Positions 8,150-16,797 of a stretch of 64,000 bases of DNA are shown piece by piece. Within the stretch, counting starts at the first letter, position 1. The number at the start of each line of letters is the position of its first letter. Made by a program: the position numbers and the translations under genes. The notes below the pieces were generated by a model. That model searched no databases and had not been told where the DNA came from. It saw nothing but the letters and a program-made list of their open reading frames with translations. The DNA is from a candidate division WOR-3 bacterium (GTDB lineage Bacteria; Hydrothermota; UBA3072): positions 45,956-109,955 of the forward strand of contig JBDRZZ010000004.1 in the NCBI GenBank assembly GCA_039804165.1, written 5' to 3'.

Positions 8150-10852
8150 TTATAAATTCCAAGGTATATTAAAACTTTTTTCAAATGAAAACTCAAAATT
8201 ACCTATATTAAAATCAAAAAAATCATTTATCCTTGGATTATGACATAACTTTCCACCAACTACCAATTTAGTAGAGTTAAAACCACCCTTAATTCCCCAA
8301 AGAAGATAAGATTTCCTTTCAAAAACTCTATACCCTAAACCAATACTTGGTTCTAGTCTTAAGATATAAAAGATAGAGGTCTCAATAGTAAAAACTGTTC
8401 CAATAGTAATTATAGGTTTCTCCCACTCAAAAGAATTGATAACCTCGAAAAACGGTCTAAACCATCCATCATTTAAATAAAACGGAATCAAACTATTCCC
8501 TTTTCCAATACTAAGAATTTGATAATCGATTCCAAATCTTCCTCCTATACCATTTTGCATATCTCTCTTTTCTCCGCAAATAGGTCTTAAATAAACAGAA
8601 CCTCTTCTCCCAACATTACAAACCATTATCCCCGAAAAATTTAAAGATAAACCAGGGAAAAAGAAAACACTCTTAAAATAAATATCAAAAATATTTCTCT
8701 CAACATCACTCCATAACTTTCTGGACTCCAATAATATAGATGGAGACAAAATATGCTTTTTATTATAATCCCCAAATAAAAAAACAGGAGAAAAAGTAAT
8801 AGGGAAATTTATCATACTAAGACTATCCTTATAACTTGCAATAAAATCGAGATAAATCCCTTGGAGCCCATTTTGCCAAGAAAGAAAAACTGGCTTTGAA
8901 AAAATTAAGTTGATCATTTTCTCATTTATTTCCTTCTTTAATTCAATAGACAAAAAAGGACCTCCTCTTAAACCTTCAATATATTTCGCCTCGTATTCTT
9001 CCAAATTGCTTTCCTTTACTCCAAGATACCAAGATAAAATTCTTGTTGCTGAAGCATCCATCCCTAAAGCATTAAGCCTAACAATCATTTCATTTTCTTT
9101 CTTATAGAAAGTTGGATACCTTAAAATTGGATCCCAAAGTAGATTTCTAAAATTATAGATATAGCCTCCCTCTCTATATTTTAAATTTTCATCTGTAGGT
9201 AAAGAAGCCTGGGGAAGCTCTTCTAAAGTTGATATTTTCTCCCCTTCTGTTAGCTCCACTGCTTCGATAGTCTGTCCTATTGGTGAAATCCCAATGAAAT
9301 AAATCTTTCTATCTAAAACAACAGGATAAGAACAAAAAGGAAGATTGGTAAGCCTATATAAAAAATCTTTCCAGAGATAAGCTTGCCAACTCCCTAACCT
9401 GTTTGAAGAAAACAAAAGACCTTCTTTAATGAAATTTAATCCACATTTTGAATAAGACTCTTCAATCTTTACAGTATCTCCTCCAAAAAAGAATATTTTA
9501 TTTCCTTTATCCTCATTATGTAAAAGAATAGCTATTTTTTCCCCTCCCACAACAACATCAAGAGGAACTTCTAACTCCGAATTAAAAATAACTTCCCTTT
9601 TATTATTATCAACTATTTCAATACAGCCACCTCTCCATCCATTTTGTTTACATATTATTAATTTACCATCCCAAAGAACATCAAAACTCTTCAAAGTGCC
9701 ATTGTCAGAATAAATCTTTTTCTTTTCTTTAGTATTCATATCAAAGCTATATATATCATTTTTAAAATGGCAACCAATTAGAGTTTTACCACTTATAAAT
9801 ACATCCCGTTTTCCATAAAAAATCTTTTCATTTCTTATTCGTATAGGAAAATCAGAAATGGCAGGCTCCCTCAGGATGACTTGAACCGCTTTTGTCTTTG
9901 GATCTAACTTTAAAATCTCAGAATATGAAACACTTTTATAAATTGAACTCTTTATAACTTTTCCCCTTACGAAATAAAGATTACTCCCATCACTTGTTAA
10001 AAATTCTAAAAAATCTTTTCCTGAATATATTATTTCTGATTCCTGAGAAAAATTATAATCTTTAAGCTCCTCCTTCATCCTATTCTTAAGCTCCTTATAT
10101 ATATCAAAAGAAAACTTCTTATAGGCAGCTCTATGACTTAACTCTAATCCAATTAAAGGGAACGAACTAGCATATCTATCAGCCCAATCAGAGATTCTTT
10201 CTTCTCCATATTTTTCTCCTCTATATCTTGAAATAAAACCTCCCCAAATATAAAATGAATTATTATAAGGAAACTTGTAGGGATTATAAGTAAAATCCTC
10301 CACTTCGGGAAATTTATCATCTCTTGCGCAGACAAAACCGTAAGCATCAAAAAATCCCTCATTTAACCTCCCTTCAAAAGGAAATTGCCTACTTTCGGAA
10401 TAAACTGCGTAAGACTCAGCTATCCAATCAGGAACATAAACATTGGGAGCTATAATTTTCCCAAATAACCTTTGTAATATTTTAGGAAAGCCTTTTACGC
10501 TTGTCATATTTGCAATATGAGTATACTCATGAATAACTCCAACTCTCCACCAAGAAGAAAAACTCCCAAAAACGGGGTTAGGAGTTGGGATATATGGATT
10601 TAAGATTATTGTATTAAGAGTAGGAAAAGCATATCCGGAAACAACTCCTCCAATATCATCAATAAAAATTAAAGTCCTTATGGGCTTATTATGAGTAAAA
10701 TCTATAACATTCTCTCTATACCTTTCTAACAAAGCAAGTTGGCTTTTTGCACAACCCAAATATGATTCATCAGGATAAATTATTGTAAATTTTTCACTAC
10801 TTATAGAACCCCAGGATATAATAATAAAAAAAAGCATATCTACTTTTTTCAA
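8150..10852 (-). CDS. Secreted peptidase MA (HExxH) - beta-propeller - barrel protein
   Basis: 900 residues with a hydrophobic signal-like N-terminus. HEYTH at about 108-112 followed by WIAESYAVYSE (Glu near 145) is the zinc site of gluzincin/peptidase-MA enzymes. The middle (about 255-560) contains repeated short strands resembling TolB/PD40-type propeller blades. The last 250 residues are rich in alternating aromatic strands (Y-x-G-x-G, ending NFEFSFEKSFNIPW), as in outer-membrane barrels. I infer a periplasm- or surface-exposed protease anchored in the outer membrane. The start could be TTG at 10852 or ATG at 10837; neither has a good Shine-Dalgarno. Substrate unknown. Confidence 0.75.
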   Translation of the reverse strand: MKKVDMLFFIIISWGSISSEKFTIIYPDESYLGCAKSQLALLERYRENVIDFTHNKPIRTLIFIDDIGGVVSGYAFPTLNTIILNPYIPTPNPVFGSFSSWWRVGVIHEYTHIANMTSVKGFPKILQRLFGKIIAPNVYVPDWIAESYAVYSESRQFPFEGRLNEGFFDAYGFVCARDDKFPEVEDFTYNPYKFPYNNSFYIWGGFISRYRGEKYGEERISDWADRYASSFPLIGLELSHRAAYKKFSFDIYKELKNRMKEELKDYNFSQESEIIYSGKDFLEFLTSDGSNLYFVRGKVIKSSIYKSVSYSEILKLDPKTKAVQVILREPAISDFPIRIRNEKIFYGKRDVFISGKTLIGCHFKNDIYSFDMNTKEKKKIYSDNGTLKSFDVLWDGKLIICKQNGWRGGCIEIVDNNKREVIFNSELEVPLDVVVGGEKIAILLHNEDKGNKIFFFGGDTVKIEESYSKCGLNFIKEGLLFSSNRLGSWQAYLWKDFLYRLTNLPFCSYPVVLDRKIYFIGISPIGQTIEAVELTEGEKISTLEELPQASLPTDENLKYREGGYIYNFRNLLWDPILRYPTFYKKENEMIVRLNALGMDASATRILSWYLGVKESNLEEYEAKYIEGLRGGPFLSIELKKEINEKMINLIFSKPVFLSWQNGLQGIYLDFIASYKDSLSMINFPITFSPVFLFGDYNKKHILSPSILLESRKLWSDVERNIFDIYFKSVFFFPGLSLNFSGIMVCNVGRRGSVYLRPICGEKRDMQNGIGGRFGIDYQILSIGKGNSLIPFYLNDGWFRPFFEVINSFEWEKPIITIGTVFTIETSIFYILRLEPSIGLGYRVFERKSYLLWGIKGGFNSTKLVVGGKLCHNPRINDFFDFNIGNFEFSFEKSFNIPWNL

Positions 10853-10954
10853 AATAATAAAAAATTTTTTTATTTCAAGAGGAATCCTTATTATAACAGA
10901 AATTGGGGAAATATAGAGCTTAAAGATTTACCTTAAACGAGTAATATTAAGATA

Positions 10955-11013
10955 TTGCGAATATAACCTAGAATTATATTTTTAAATTGTAAAAAAATAT
11001 AAAGAAGTATAAT
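10955..11013 (+). promoter_or_regulatory. Promoter region of the Cys-rich mini gene
   Basis: Two overlapping candidates: TTGCGA (10955-10960) - 16 bp - TATTTT (10977-10982), and TTGTAA (10987-10992) - 15 bp - TATAAT (11008-11013). The second has a perfect -10 box about 20 bases before the ATG at 11033. The region also separates the divergent metalloprotease gene. Confidence 0.45.
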
Positions 11014-11032
11014 TACCTTTAAGGAGGTTTTA

Positions 11033-11236
11033 ATGGATTGTATAAAAGAAGCAAATTTAAAGAAATGTAATTGCTCTTATAATCCCTGTTCCAGAAAAGG
11101 AAGATGCTGCGAATGTCTCCATTACCATCTAAGCGGAAGGGAACTTCCGGCTTGCTTCTTCCCACCTGATGTTGAGAGAACTTATAATAGATCTTTCGAA
11201 AAGTTCGCCGAACTTGTAAGAGAAGGAAAAATATAA
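11033..11236 (+). CDS. Small Cys-rich protein, DUF6485-like
   Basis: 67 residues with eight cysteines (C3, C12, C14, C19, C25, C26, C28, C41) and several histidines in the first two thirds, so a structural zinc or Fe-S site is likely. The pattern NCSYNPCSRKGRCCECLHYH and ELPACFFP matches the small DUF6485 family found in many anaerobes. AAGGAGG lies 7 bases before the ATG and a promoter lies upstream, so it is a real single-gene unit. Function unknown. Confidence 0.8.
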   Translation: MDCIKEANLKKCNCSYNPCSRKGRCCECLHYHLSGRELPACFFPPDVERTYNRSFEKFAELVREGKI

Positions 11237-11260
11237 TCAAAGAGTGTTTTTAAATAAAAG

Positions 11261-11284
11261 CTCCTTTAAATTGATTAAAAGGAG
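11261..11284. terminator. Possible hairpin between convergent genes
   Basis: CTCCTTT (11261-11267) pairs with AAAGGAG (11278-11284) around a 10-base loop. It lies between the stops of the DUF6485-like gene (plus) and the Omp85 gene (minus). GC content is low and there is no strong T tract. Confidence 0.35.
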
Positions 11285-11290
11285 AGATAG

Positions 11291-12586
11291 TTATCTTTCT
11301 TTAAACTTAAAATACACCCTTCCATCAGAAAAAGGGGCTTCAAAAGGAACACCATATTCCAGAGAAAACTTTCTAATTTTAATTCCAAATCCATAAGAAT
11401 ATTGCCATCTTTCTTCAAAGAAATTAGCATCTATAAAAGGATAAAAAGCAATTCTACCCAATTTATTTATATATTCAAGGCCAATAACAGCTCCTTCTTT
11501 TAAAGGCATCCCAGGGTAACCTCTAAAACTTCCAAAATAAGTGTGGATACCTTCAAGTAAGCAAACCTTAAAATATTTAAACCTTAGAATAAAGGATAAA
11601 AAATAAAAATCACTTAATATTTCGAGATCCCATCCTCCACTTTTTCTAAATCTTTCTCTATAATAAGTATAAAAGAGCTTAGAGTTATAAGAGATATTTG
11701 TTTCTCCAAAAAGGAATGAATAACTTGTATCTTTTGTAGAAACAAGCTCTACGCCAGATTGAATAAGAAAGGAAACTTCTCTATAAGGATATTGAATCCC
11801 TCCTTCAAAAGAAATTAAATTATAAAAATCTTTTATATAATCATGACTTAATGAAAAACAAAAATCCACTGGAAAAGAAAATATTCCTGGTTCAATATAT
11901 TTAAGCAGTTCATTCTGATATTTTTCTCCTTCTTTTTTCAGTTCTAAATCCACCGTTCTTCCAGAACCCCATAAATTTTTGTTTCTGAATCCCAAAAGAC
12001 CACTAAAACCTCCATTACCTGAATACGAAACAATTCCTTCAAAATTTTGCTCTCTTTTTTCCCTTAAAAAAATAAATAAATCAATCCAACCTTTATTTAC
12101 AAAAGGAACTATTTTAAATGAATCAATTTCAACATAACCTAAATCTTCCAATTTATAAATTTTCCTTCTAATCTCTTCTTCTTTAAATAGTTCACCTGAA
12201 GCAATTGAAATCTTATTTCTAAAAACCTCAGGCTTAGTATAAGAAAGACCTATTAAAAAAACTTCTCTTATTCTTTCCAAATATCCAGCTTCTATTAATA
12301 ACCTACAGTTAATATATTCTCCATCAAGGAAAAATTCCATAGGGGTAACCTTAACAAATGGAAACCCTCCTTCTGAATAAAAATCTATAACCTTTTCTAT
12401 CCCCTTATTAAATAATTCTTCATTAAATTTTTCTCCTTTTTTGGGTAATAAACTCTTAATCTTTTCTTCGGAAAAAATAATATCTCCTTCAAGAATAATT
12501 TCCCCAACCTTAAATCGGTTATCTTCCTCAAAGGAACTCTTCCCAATTTCTTGAGATGCCCAGAGAATTATGAAGATCAACAACAT
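11291..12586 (-). CDS. Short Omp85/BamA-TamA family outer-membrane protein
   Basis: 431 residues: signal peptide, two POTRA-like units (about 25-95 with VGEIILEGDIIFSEEKI, and about 105-175 with LIGLSYTKPEVFRNKI), then a barrel of about 250 residues ending GRVYFKFKER. It is clearly shorter than BamA (about 800). Omp85 proteins insert barrels or move polypeptides or lipids across the outer membrane. It is the last of four same-strand genes (lipoprotein, TPR lipoprotein, small membrane protein, this one), spaced 3-14 bases. Whether it is a true assembly factor or a dedicated translocator for its operon mates is open. Confidence 0.78.
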   Translation of the reverse strand: MLLIFIILWASQEIGKSSFEEDNRFKVGEIILEGDIIFSEEKIKSLLPKKGEKFNEELFNKGIEKVIDFYSEGGFPFVKVTPMEFFLDGEYINCRLLIEAGYLERIREVFLIGLSYTKPEVFRNKISIASGELFKEEEIRRKIYKLEDLGYVEIDSFKIVPFVNKGWIDLFIFLREKREQNFEGIVSYSGNGGFSGLLGFRNKNLWGSGRTVDLELKKEGEKYQNELLKYIEPGIFSFPVDFCFSLSHDYIKDFYNLISFEGGIQYPYREVSFLIQSGVELVSTKDTSYSFLFGETNISYNSKLFYTYYRERFRKSGGWDLEILSDFYFLSFILRFKYFKVCLLEGIHTYFGSFRGYPGMPLKEGAVIGLEYINKLGRIAFYPFIDANFFEERWQYSYGFGIKIRKFSLEYGVPFEAPFSDGRVYFKFKER

Positions 12587-12600
12587 TAAAAATTTATTTT

Positions 12601-12951
12601 TTACCTATTTGTAAAAACAGTGTCAACAAAAGAGAATTTAAAATACAGAGTCTTAAACTTAAGAATAGGTAAAGAATCTGTATATTCAAAACTCAAAACC
12701 TTATAACCCTCCCAATCATCTATAAATATATGGATATTCTCTTCTTTAAAAGGTATATTTAACTCCTTAGCCTTTTCAAGCAATCTTTCCGGAATACTTT
12801 CAAAAGAATAAGGTGAAGTAGGGTCTAATAGCCTTATTGCCTCATCTTTTAAAGAAGAATAATTTACTCTTATCTTTACAAATCTTACTCCAAGATAAGC
12901 ACAATATCCCAAAATGCCTAAGATAATACACCAAAGTAAAAATCTAATCAT
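12601..12951 (-). CDS. Small single-span membrane protein, unknown
   Basis: 116 residues: one N-terminal membrane helix (IRFLLWCIILGILGYCAYLG) followed by a basic stretch and a soluble periplasmic part with alternating strands (HIFIDDWEGYKVLSFEY, LYFKFSFVDTVF). The layout resembles bitopic helper proteins such as DUF4845, but I cannot assign it. It lies 9 bases after the TPR lipoprotein and 14 before the Omp85 gene, so an envelope-assembly role with those proteins is inferred from position only. Confidence 0.7.
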   Translation of the reverse strand: MIRFLLWCIILGILGYCAYLGVRFVKIRVNYSSLKDEAIRLLDPTSPYSFESIPERLLEKAKELNIPFKEENIHIFIDDWEGYKVLSFEYTDSLPILKFKTLYFKFSFVDTVFTNR

Positions 12952-12960
12952 TTAAGTCAC

Positions 12961-14133
12961 TTACCATCTAACTTTTTTAATCTCCTCTATGTTCTTCTCA
13001 GCCCTTGCAATTCCTTCTTTTGCATAACTAACCCATTTAGGATCAGTAGATTTTACCCTAACTTTTTGCCAAATTCTGATAGAGCTTTCAAATTGCTCAA
13101 TAGCAGGATTCCACTTTTTATCCCCCATATACTTTAAACCTACCCTATAATAGTACTCTCCATAAAGAGCCAAAAGAATCTCATCATCAGAATCTATTGA
13201 AAAAGCTCTATCTATATATTTCTTAACGCCTGGAAGATTATCTCTAAGAAGCTCAAGGTTTATTAATTGATAATATACACTTAAATTATCCGGTTCTATT
13301 TCTAAAGCCTCCTTATAATAACTTTCTGCTTTTCCGTATTGCTTCATTTTCAAATACACATTACCAATATTCAATCTACTTGAAACATGTTTTGGAATCA
13401 TCTTGAGTATTGAATTATATTCCTCAATAGCTTTACTATACTCTCCAAGCTCGGTATAGGCTTCCCCAAGTCTTTTTATAACATCAATATCATTTCCAAA
13501 AAAATCCTTAGCTTTCTTAAGAAATTCAACCGCTTTTGCATAATCTCCGCTCTCAAAATAAGCATTTCCAAGTCTAAAAGCTATCCCCCCATTATTAGGT
13601 GCATATTCATAAGCCTTCTTGTAATTTTGAATCGCTTCCTGAATTCTACCTTGGGATTCAAGATAACTCGCATAAAGATCATAACCATTTGCATCATTCG
13701 GTTTATCTCTTATAACATCCAAAAAAAGTTGCTCTGCTTTTTGAGGTTCTCCCAACTTTCCATAAATAGAAGCTATTGCGAGAATAACTTTCCTCCTTTT
13801 TTCTTGATCTGAAGTGCATCTTAAGGCTTTTTTGCAAATTTCAAGAGCTTTTGGAGTATCTCCAAGTTCAATATATACCTGCCTTAAAGCAAGATATGCC
13901 TCAATATAAGAAGAATCCGCACCTATAGATTTCTCAAGAAGTGAAATCGCCTTTTCATAGTTTTTCTGTTTCATATATTCATATGCAAAGCTATAGTATC
14001 TTTCTGCTTCAGAGATCTCTTTCGTCTCCTGAGTAGGCTCCTTTTCTTTTACTTCTTCTTTTACACCACTTCCTGCGCATCCAATAAAAGAAGCTATCAA
14101 AAAAAGAGAAAAATAAATTTTAAAGATTTTCAC
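12961..14133 (-). CDS. TPR-repeat lipoprotein
   Basis: 390 residues with a lipoprotein signal (SFIGC, Cys 19) and about eight to nine tetratricopeptide repeats from about residue 45 to 340 (for example YAKAVEFLKKAKDFFGND and YEKAISLLEKSIGADSSY). It should be tethered to a membrane facing the periplasm and act as a protein-protein scaffold. It starts 3 bases after the upstream lipoprotein gene and precedes the small membrane protein and the Omp85 protein, so a shared complex is plausible. TPR architecture is directly visible; partner identity is inference. Confidence 0.88.
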   Translation of the reverse strand: MKIFKIYFSLFLIASFIGCAGSGVKEEVKEKEPTQETKEISEAERYYSFAYEYMKQKNYEKAISLLEKSIGADSSYIEAYLALRQVYIELGDTPKALEICKKALRCTSDQEKRRKVILAIASIYGKLGEPQKAEQLFLDVIRDKPNDANGYDLYASYLESQGRIQEAIQNYKKAYEYAPNNGGIAFRLGNAYFESGDYAKAVEFLKKAKDFFGNDIDVIKRLGEAYTELGEYSKAIEEYNSILKMIPKHVSSRLNIGNVYLKMKQYGKAESYYKEALEIEPDNLSVYYQLINLELLRDNLPGVKKYIDRAFSIDSDDEILLALYGEYYYRVGLKYMGDKKWNPAIEQFESSIRIWQKVRVKSTDPKWVSYAKEGIARAEKNIEEIKKVRW

Positions 14134-14136
14134 TCC

Positions 14137-15501
14137 TTATTCCTCCTTTCCTTTTGCCTTTTGTCTTGTTGAAACAATCGTTTTTTCCACATCTCTTGCC
14201 CTAGCCCATAAAAAATAAGTGCTTTGAGTCTCATCTGTTTCATAAAAAGGTCCCCCCCCTTCCCCAAAACACTCCTTAACAAGCTCTCCATAATTGTTAA
14301 CGAACCTAACTACCATCACCAATGGAGTAGAATCTGCATCTAAAGCCTGAGACTTTAATATATATCCGTCTTTTGTAAGCTCTAAATAAGGATCCTTTGC
14401 AAGATCTCTTCTTAATTCCTTCATTGCTTCTTCTTCTTTAAATAACTCATAAAGATTTCCCTTTGGAAGAGAATCATTTTCTTCTTCATAACGTTTTACC
14501 ATTGAAGAAGCATTTCCGAGAGCGGAATAACCACTTAAAACTTTATTTGCATTTATAACTTCACCTCTTTCGGTATAGAAGGAGTTAAAAAGCTCCATCG
14601 CAACAGGTAATTTCTTTTTGCTTTCAGAAAGCCTTTCAACAAAAGAAATCCTTTGTTTTCCATTTACATAGGTAAACATCTTCTGATCAAAATTCTTCAA
14701 TTGTTGGATTAAAATAGAATCTCCTTCAGGATTAAGCGCTTCTATAATTTTATCAATTTGTCCTTTTATATTATCCGAATATAGAGCAATTGTATCTACT
14801 GTATCTCTTGGAATTAATTTTCCTTTAACTTCTAAAAGAGGATGATCTAACTTTTTTTCAATATGAGTAAATAAAGCATTAACCGTTTCTTCTACAACAA
14901 GGTCCGTTTTCTTTAGCTCATCCCTTATTAAAAGATTATCTCTAATTTCATTTATAAGAGATTTCAGTTCCTCTTTTTCTCTCTCCATTGAATTCAATAT
15001 CTCTTTCTTTTTTTTCTCTACATCAATTTTTGAAATAAAATCATAAAGAGCTTTTATCTCAGAAGCCACATTCCTATACTCATAACTTCTTGCTTCTTTA
15101 ACTTCATAAGATGCATAAGTAAAAGCCGAATCAATTGAAAGAAGATACTTAGAAATGCCTCTCTGTAAAGAGCTATCTGCATAAACAAGATCTCTTTTTA
15201 ACTCCCTTATTGCACCTTCACATTGAGTGATTTTTGTGTTAGCTCTCATTACAACCATTCTCTTCTCTGTTATCCATTTTGGCTCAGGATTTATTTCCTT
15301 TTTAAAATATGGATATAAACTCCTCTCCCAACCTACCTCAGAAGGATACTGTCCTTTCTTTAACATATATCTCTCAAGAGCATTTCTTATTTCCTTAAGA
15401 CCAGCTTCTGCCTTCAATCTATAAGCCATTCCAGCAAAAAACTCTTCTCCAGTGCAGGAAATCAAAACCAATAATATAAAGAAAACAAATTTTTTACTCA
15501 T
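14137..15501 (-). CDS. Large coiled-coil lipoprotein, unknown
   Basis: 454 residues. The signal peptide ends in the lipobox LISC (Cys 16). The next segment, EIRNALERYMLKKGQYPSE, resembles the helix-to-strand junction of type II pseudopilins, which also read A-L-x-x-Y...G-x-Y-P. Long charged helices follow (about 75-330), likely coiled coil, and the C-terminus contains short strands. It is the first gene of the four-gene envelope operon and begins 25 bases downstream of tRNA-Ala, so it may be read from the tRNA promoter. I cannot name the family. Confidence 0.75.
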   Translation of the reverse strand: MSKKFVFFILLVLISCTGEEFFAGMAYRLKAEAGLKEIRNALERYMLKKGQYPSEVGWERSLYPYFKKEINPEPKWITEKRMVVMRANTKITQCEGAIRELKRDLVYADSSLQRGISKYLLSIDSAFTYASYEVKEARSYEYRNVASEIKALYDFISKIDVEKKKKEILNSMEREKEELKSLINEIRDNLLIRDELKKTDLVVEETVNALFTHIEKKLDHPLLEVKGKLIPRDTVDTIALYSDNIKGQIDKIIEALNPEGDSILIQQLKNFDQKMFTYVNGKQRISFVERLSESKKKLPVAMELFNSFYTERGEVINANKVLSGYSALGNASSMVKRYEEENDSLPKGNLYELFKEEEAMKELRRDLAKDPYLELTKDGYILKSQALDADSTPLVMVVRFVNNYGELVKECFGEGGGPFYETDETQSTYFLWARARDVEKTIVSTRQKAKGKEE

Positions 15502-15526
15502 AAATTTTCAATCTCCCTTCTCTTTT

Positions 15527-15599
15527 TGGAGCCGACGGGACTTGAACCCGTGACCTCCTGACTGCCAGTCAGACGCGCTACCAGTTGCGCCACGGCCCC
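15527..15599 (-). tRNA. tRNA-Ala (GGC)
   Basis: 73 bases on the minus strand. The acceptor GGGGCCG pairs with CGGCTCC and contains the G3-U70 wobble that marks alanine tRNAs. The anticodon loop reads C-T-GGC-A-G and the T arm contains GGTTCAAGTCC. The 3' CCA is not encoded (next bases AAA), so CCA-adding enzyme is needed. Its own promoter lies directly upstream. Confidence 0.96.
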
Positions 15600-15610
15600 T
15601 ATATAAAGTT

Positions 15611-15638
15611 ATAATAATGTTAAAAACAAAATTGTCAA
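15611..15638 (-). promoter_or_regulatory. Promoter of tRNA-Ala
   Basis: Minus strand TTGACA (15633-15638), 16-bp spacer, TATTAT (15611-15616), then 11 bases to the first tRNA base. It also begins just after the wecE stop codon and could drive the downstream lipoprotein operon. Confidence 0.75.
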
Positions 15639-15654
15639 GATTTCAATAAAAACG

Positions 15655-16797
15655 TTAAATTCTAAATTCAGAAATAGCTTTACAAACCTCTCTTAGCTCC
15701 CAAATTTCCATCGTATTATAAAAAGGAAGTCTAAGAAGACGATCACTTACATCCTCAGTAACCGGTAAATCACCCTTCCTATAACCAAATCTCCTTCCCA
15801 TAGGAGAAAGATGAAGGGGCTGATAATGAAATACACTTAAGATACCATTCTTTTTTAAATGAGAAATTAATTTATTTCTAATTTCATAAGAAGGAAGTAA
15901 AATATAAAATAAATGGTAAGATTGGTCACAATAAGAAGGGACGAAAGGTATCTTAACTCCATTTGAGATAGCCCAATCTGATAAATTTTCTTTATAAAAA
16001 TTCCATATTTGTTTTCTTTTTTCTTGTATAAATTTCCTTTTCTCTAATTGGCCAAAGAGAAATGCTGCAAGTATATCTGAAAGAACATAGCTTGAGCCAA
16101 TATCTTTCCAGGTATACTTATCCACTTCCCCTCTAAAAAATTTAGCTCTATCTGTTCCCTTTTCTCTAACAATCTCGGCTCTCTCTATAAATTTCTTATC
16201 ATTTATTATTAAAGCCCCCCCCTCTCCACAGGAAAAATTTTTTGTTTCATGAAAACTCAAAGCACCGAAGGTGCCAAAAGAACCCAAAAACCTACCTTTA
16301 TACTTACCAAGAAATCCATGAGCGTTATCCTCAACAATATAAATACTGTATTTCCTAGCTAGCTTACATATCAAATCCATCTCACACCCAACACCTCCAT
16401 AATGAACAGGAACTATTACTTTTGTCCTTTCCGTTATTAAAAATTCGAGTTTTTTCTCATCCAAGTTCAAAGTGTCTGGCCTTATATCAACAAAAACAGG
16501 TTTGGCTCCTCGCAAAAGGAAAGCGTTTGCGGTAGAAACAAAAGTAAAAGAGGGAAGTATAACTTCGTCCCCCGGTTTAATCTGAAGTAAAATAGCTGCT
16601 ATCTCAAGAGCATGGGTGCAAGAAGTTGTTAGTAAAACTTTTGAAACATCCAAAATATTCTCTAATAATTCTTCACACTTCTTCCCATAAAATCCGTCTC
16701 CTCCTGTATACTTATTTTCCTCTATAGCTTTTCTCACATACTCAAGTTCTCTTCCCAAAATACCAGGCTGGTTAAAAGGAATTTTATGTTTTCCCAT
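15655..16797 (-). CDS. wecE: dTDP-4-amino-4,6-dideoxygalactose transaminase
   Basis: 380 residues, DegT/DnrJ/EryC1 aminotransferase fold. The sequence follows E. coli WecE/RffA closely through IPFNQPGILG, PSFTFVSTANAFLLRGAKP, VIVPVHYGG and LSFHETKNFSCGEGGA (PLP lysine in HETKN), and it continues with EKGTDRAKFFRG and DKYTWKDIGSSY. It aminates dTDP-4-keto-6-deoxyglucose for surface-glycan sugars. The start is the ATG at 16797, with GGAGG 7 bases upstream; an in-frame start 57 bases earlier lies within the flippase gene. It is the last gene of the glycan cluster and overlaps the flippase stop by 14 bases. The acetyltransferase step (WecD) is not in the window. Confidence 0.93.
   Translation of the reverse strand: MGKHKIPFNQPGILGRELEYVRKAIEENKYTGGDGFYGKKCEELLENILDVSKVLLTTSCTHALEIAAILLQIKPGDEVILPSFTFVSTANAFLLRGAKPVFVDIRPDTLNLDEKKLEFLITERTKVIVPVHYGGVGCEMDLICKLARKYSIYIVEDNAHGFLGKYKGRFLGSFGTFGALSFHETKNFSCGEGGALIINDKKFIERAEIVREKGTDRAKFFRGEVDKYTWKDIGSSYVLSDILAAFLFGQLEKRKFIQEKRKQIWNFYKENLSDWAISNGVKIPFVPSYCDQSYHLFYILLPSYEIRNKLISHLKKNGILSVFHYQPLHLSPMGRRFGYRKGDLPVTEDVSDRLLRLPFYNTMEIWELREVCKAISEFRI

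Noticed and set aside
15527..15599. tRNA-Gly (from reading GCC)
   Set aside because: With a 7-base anticodon loop the anticodon is GGC, and the G3-U70 pair in the acceptor marks alanine.
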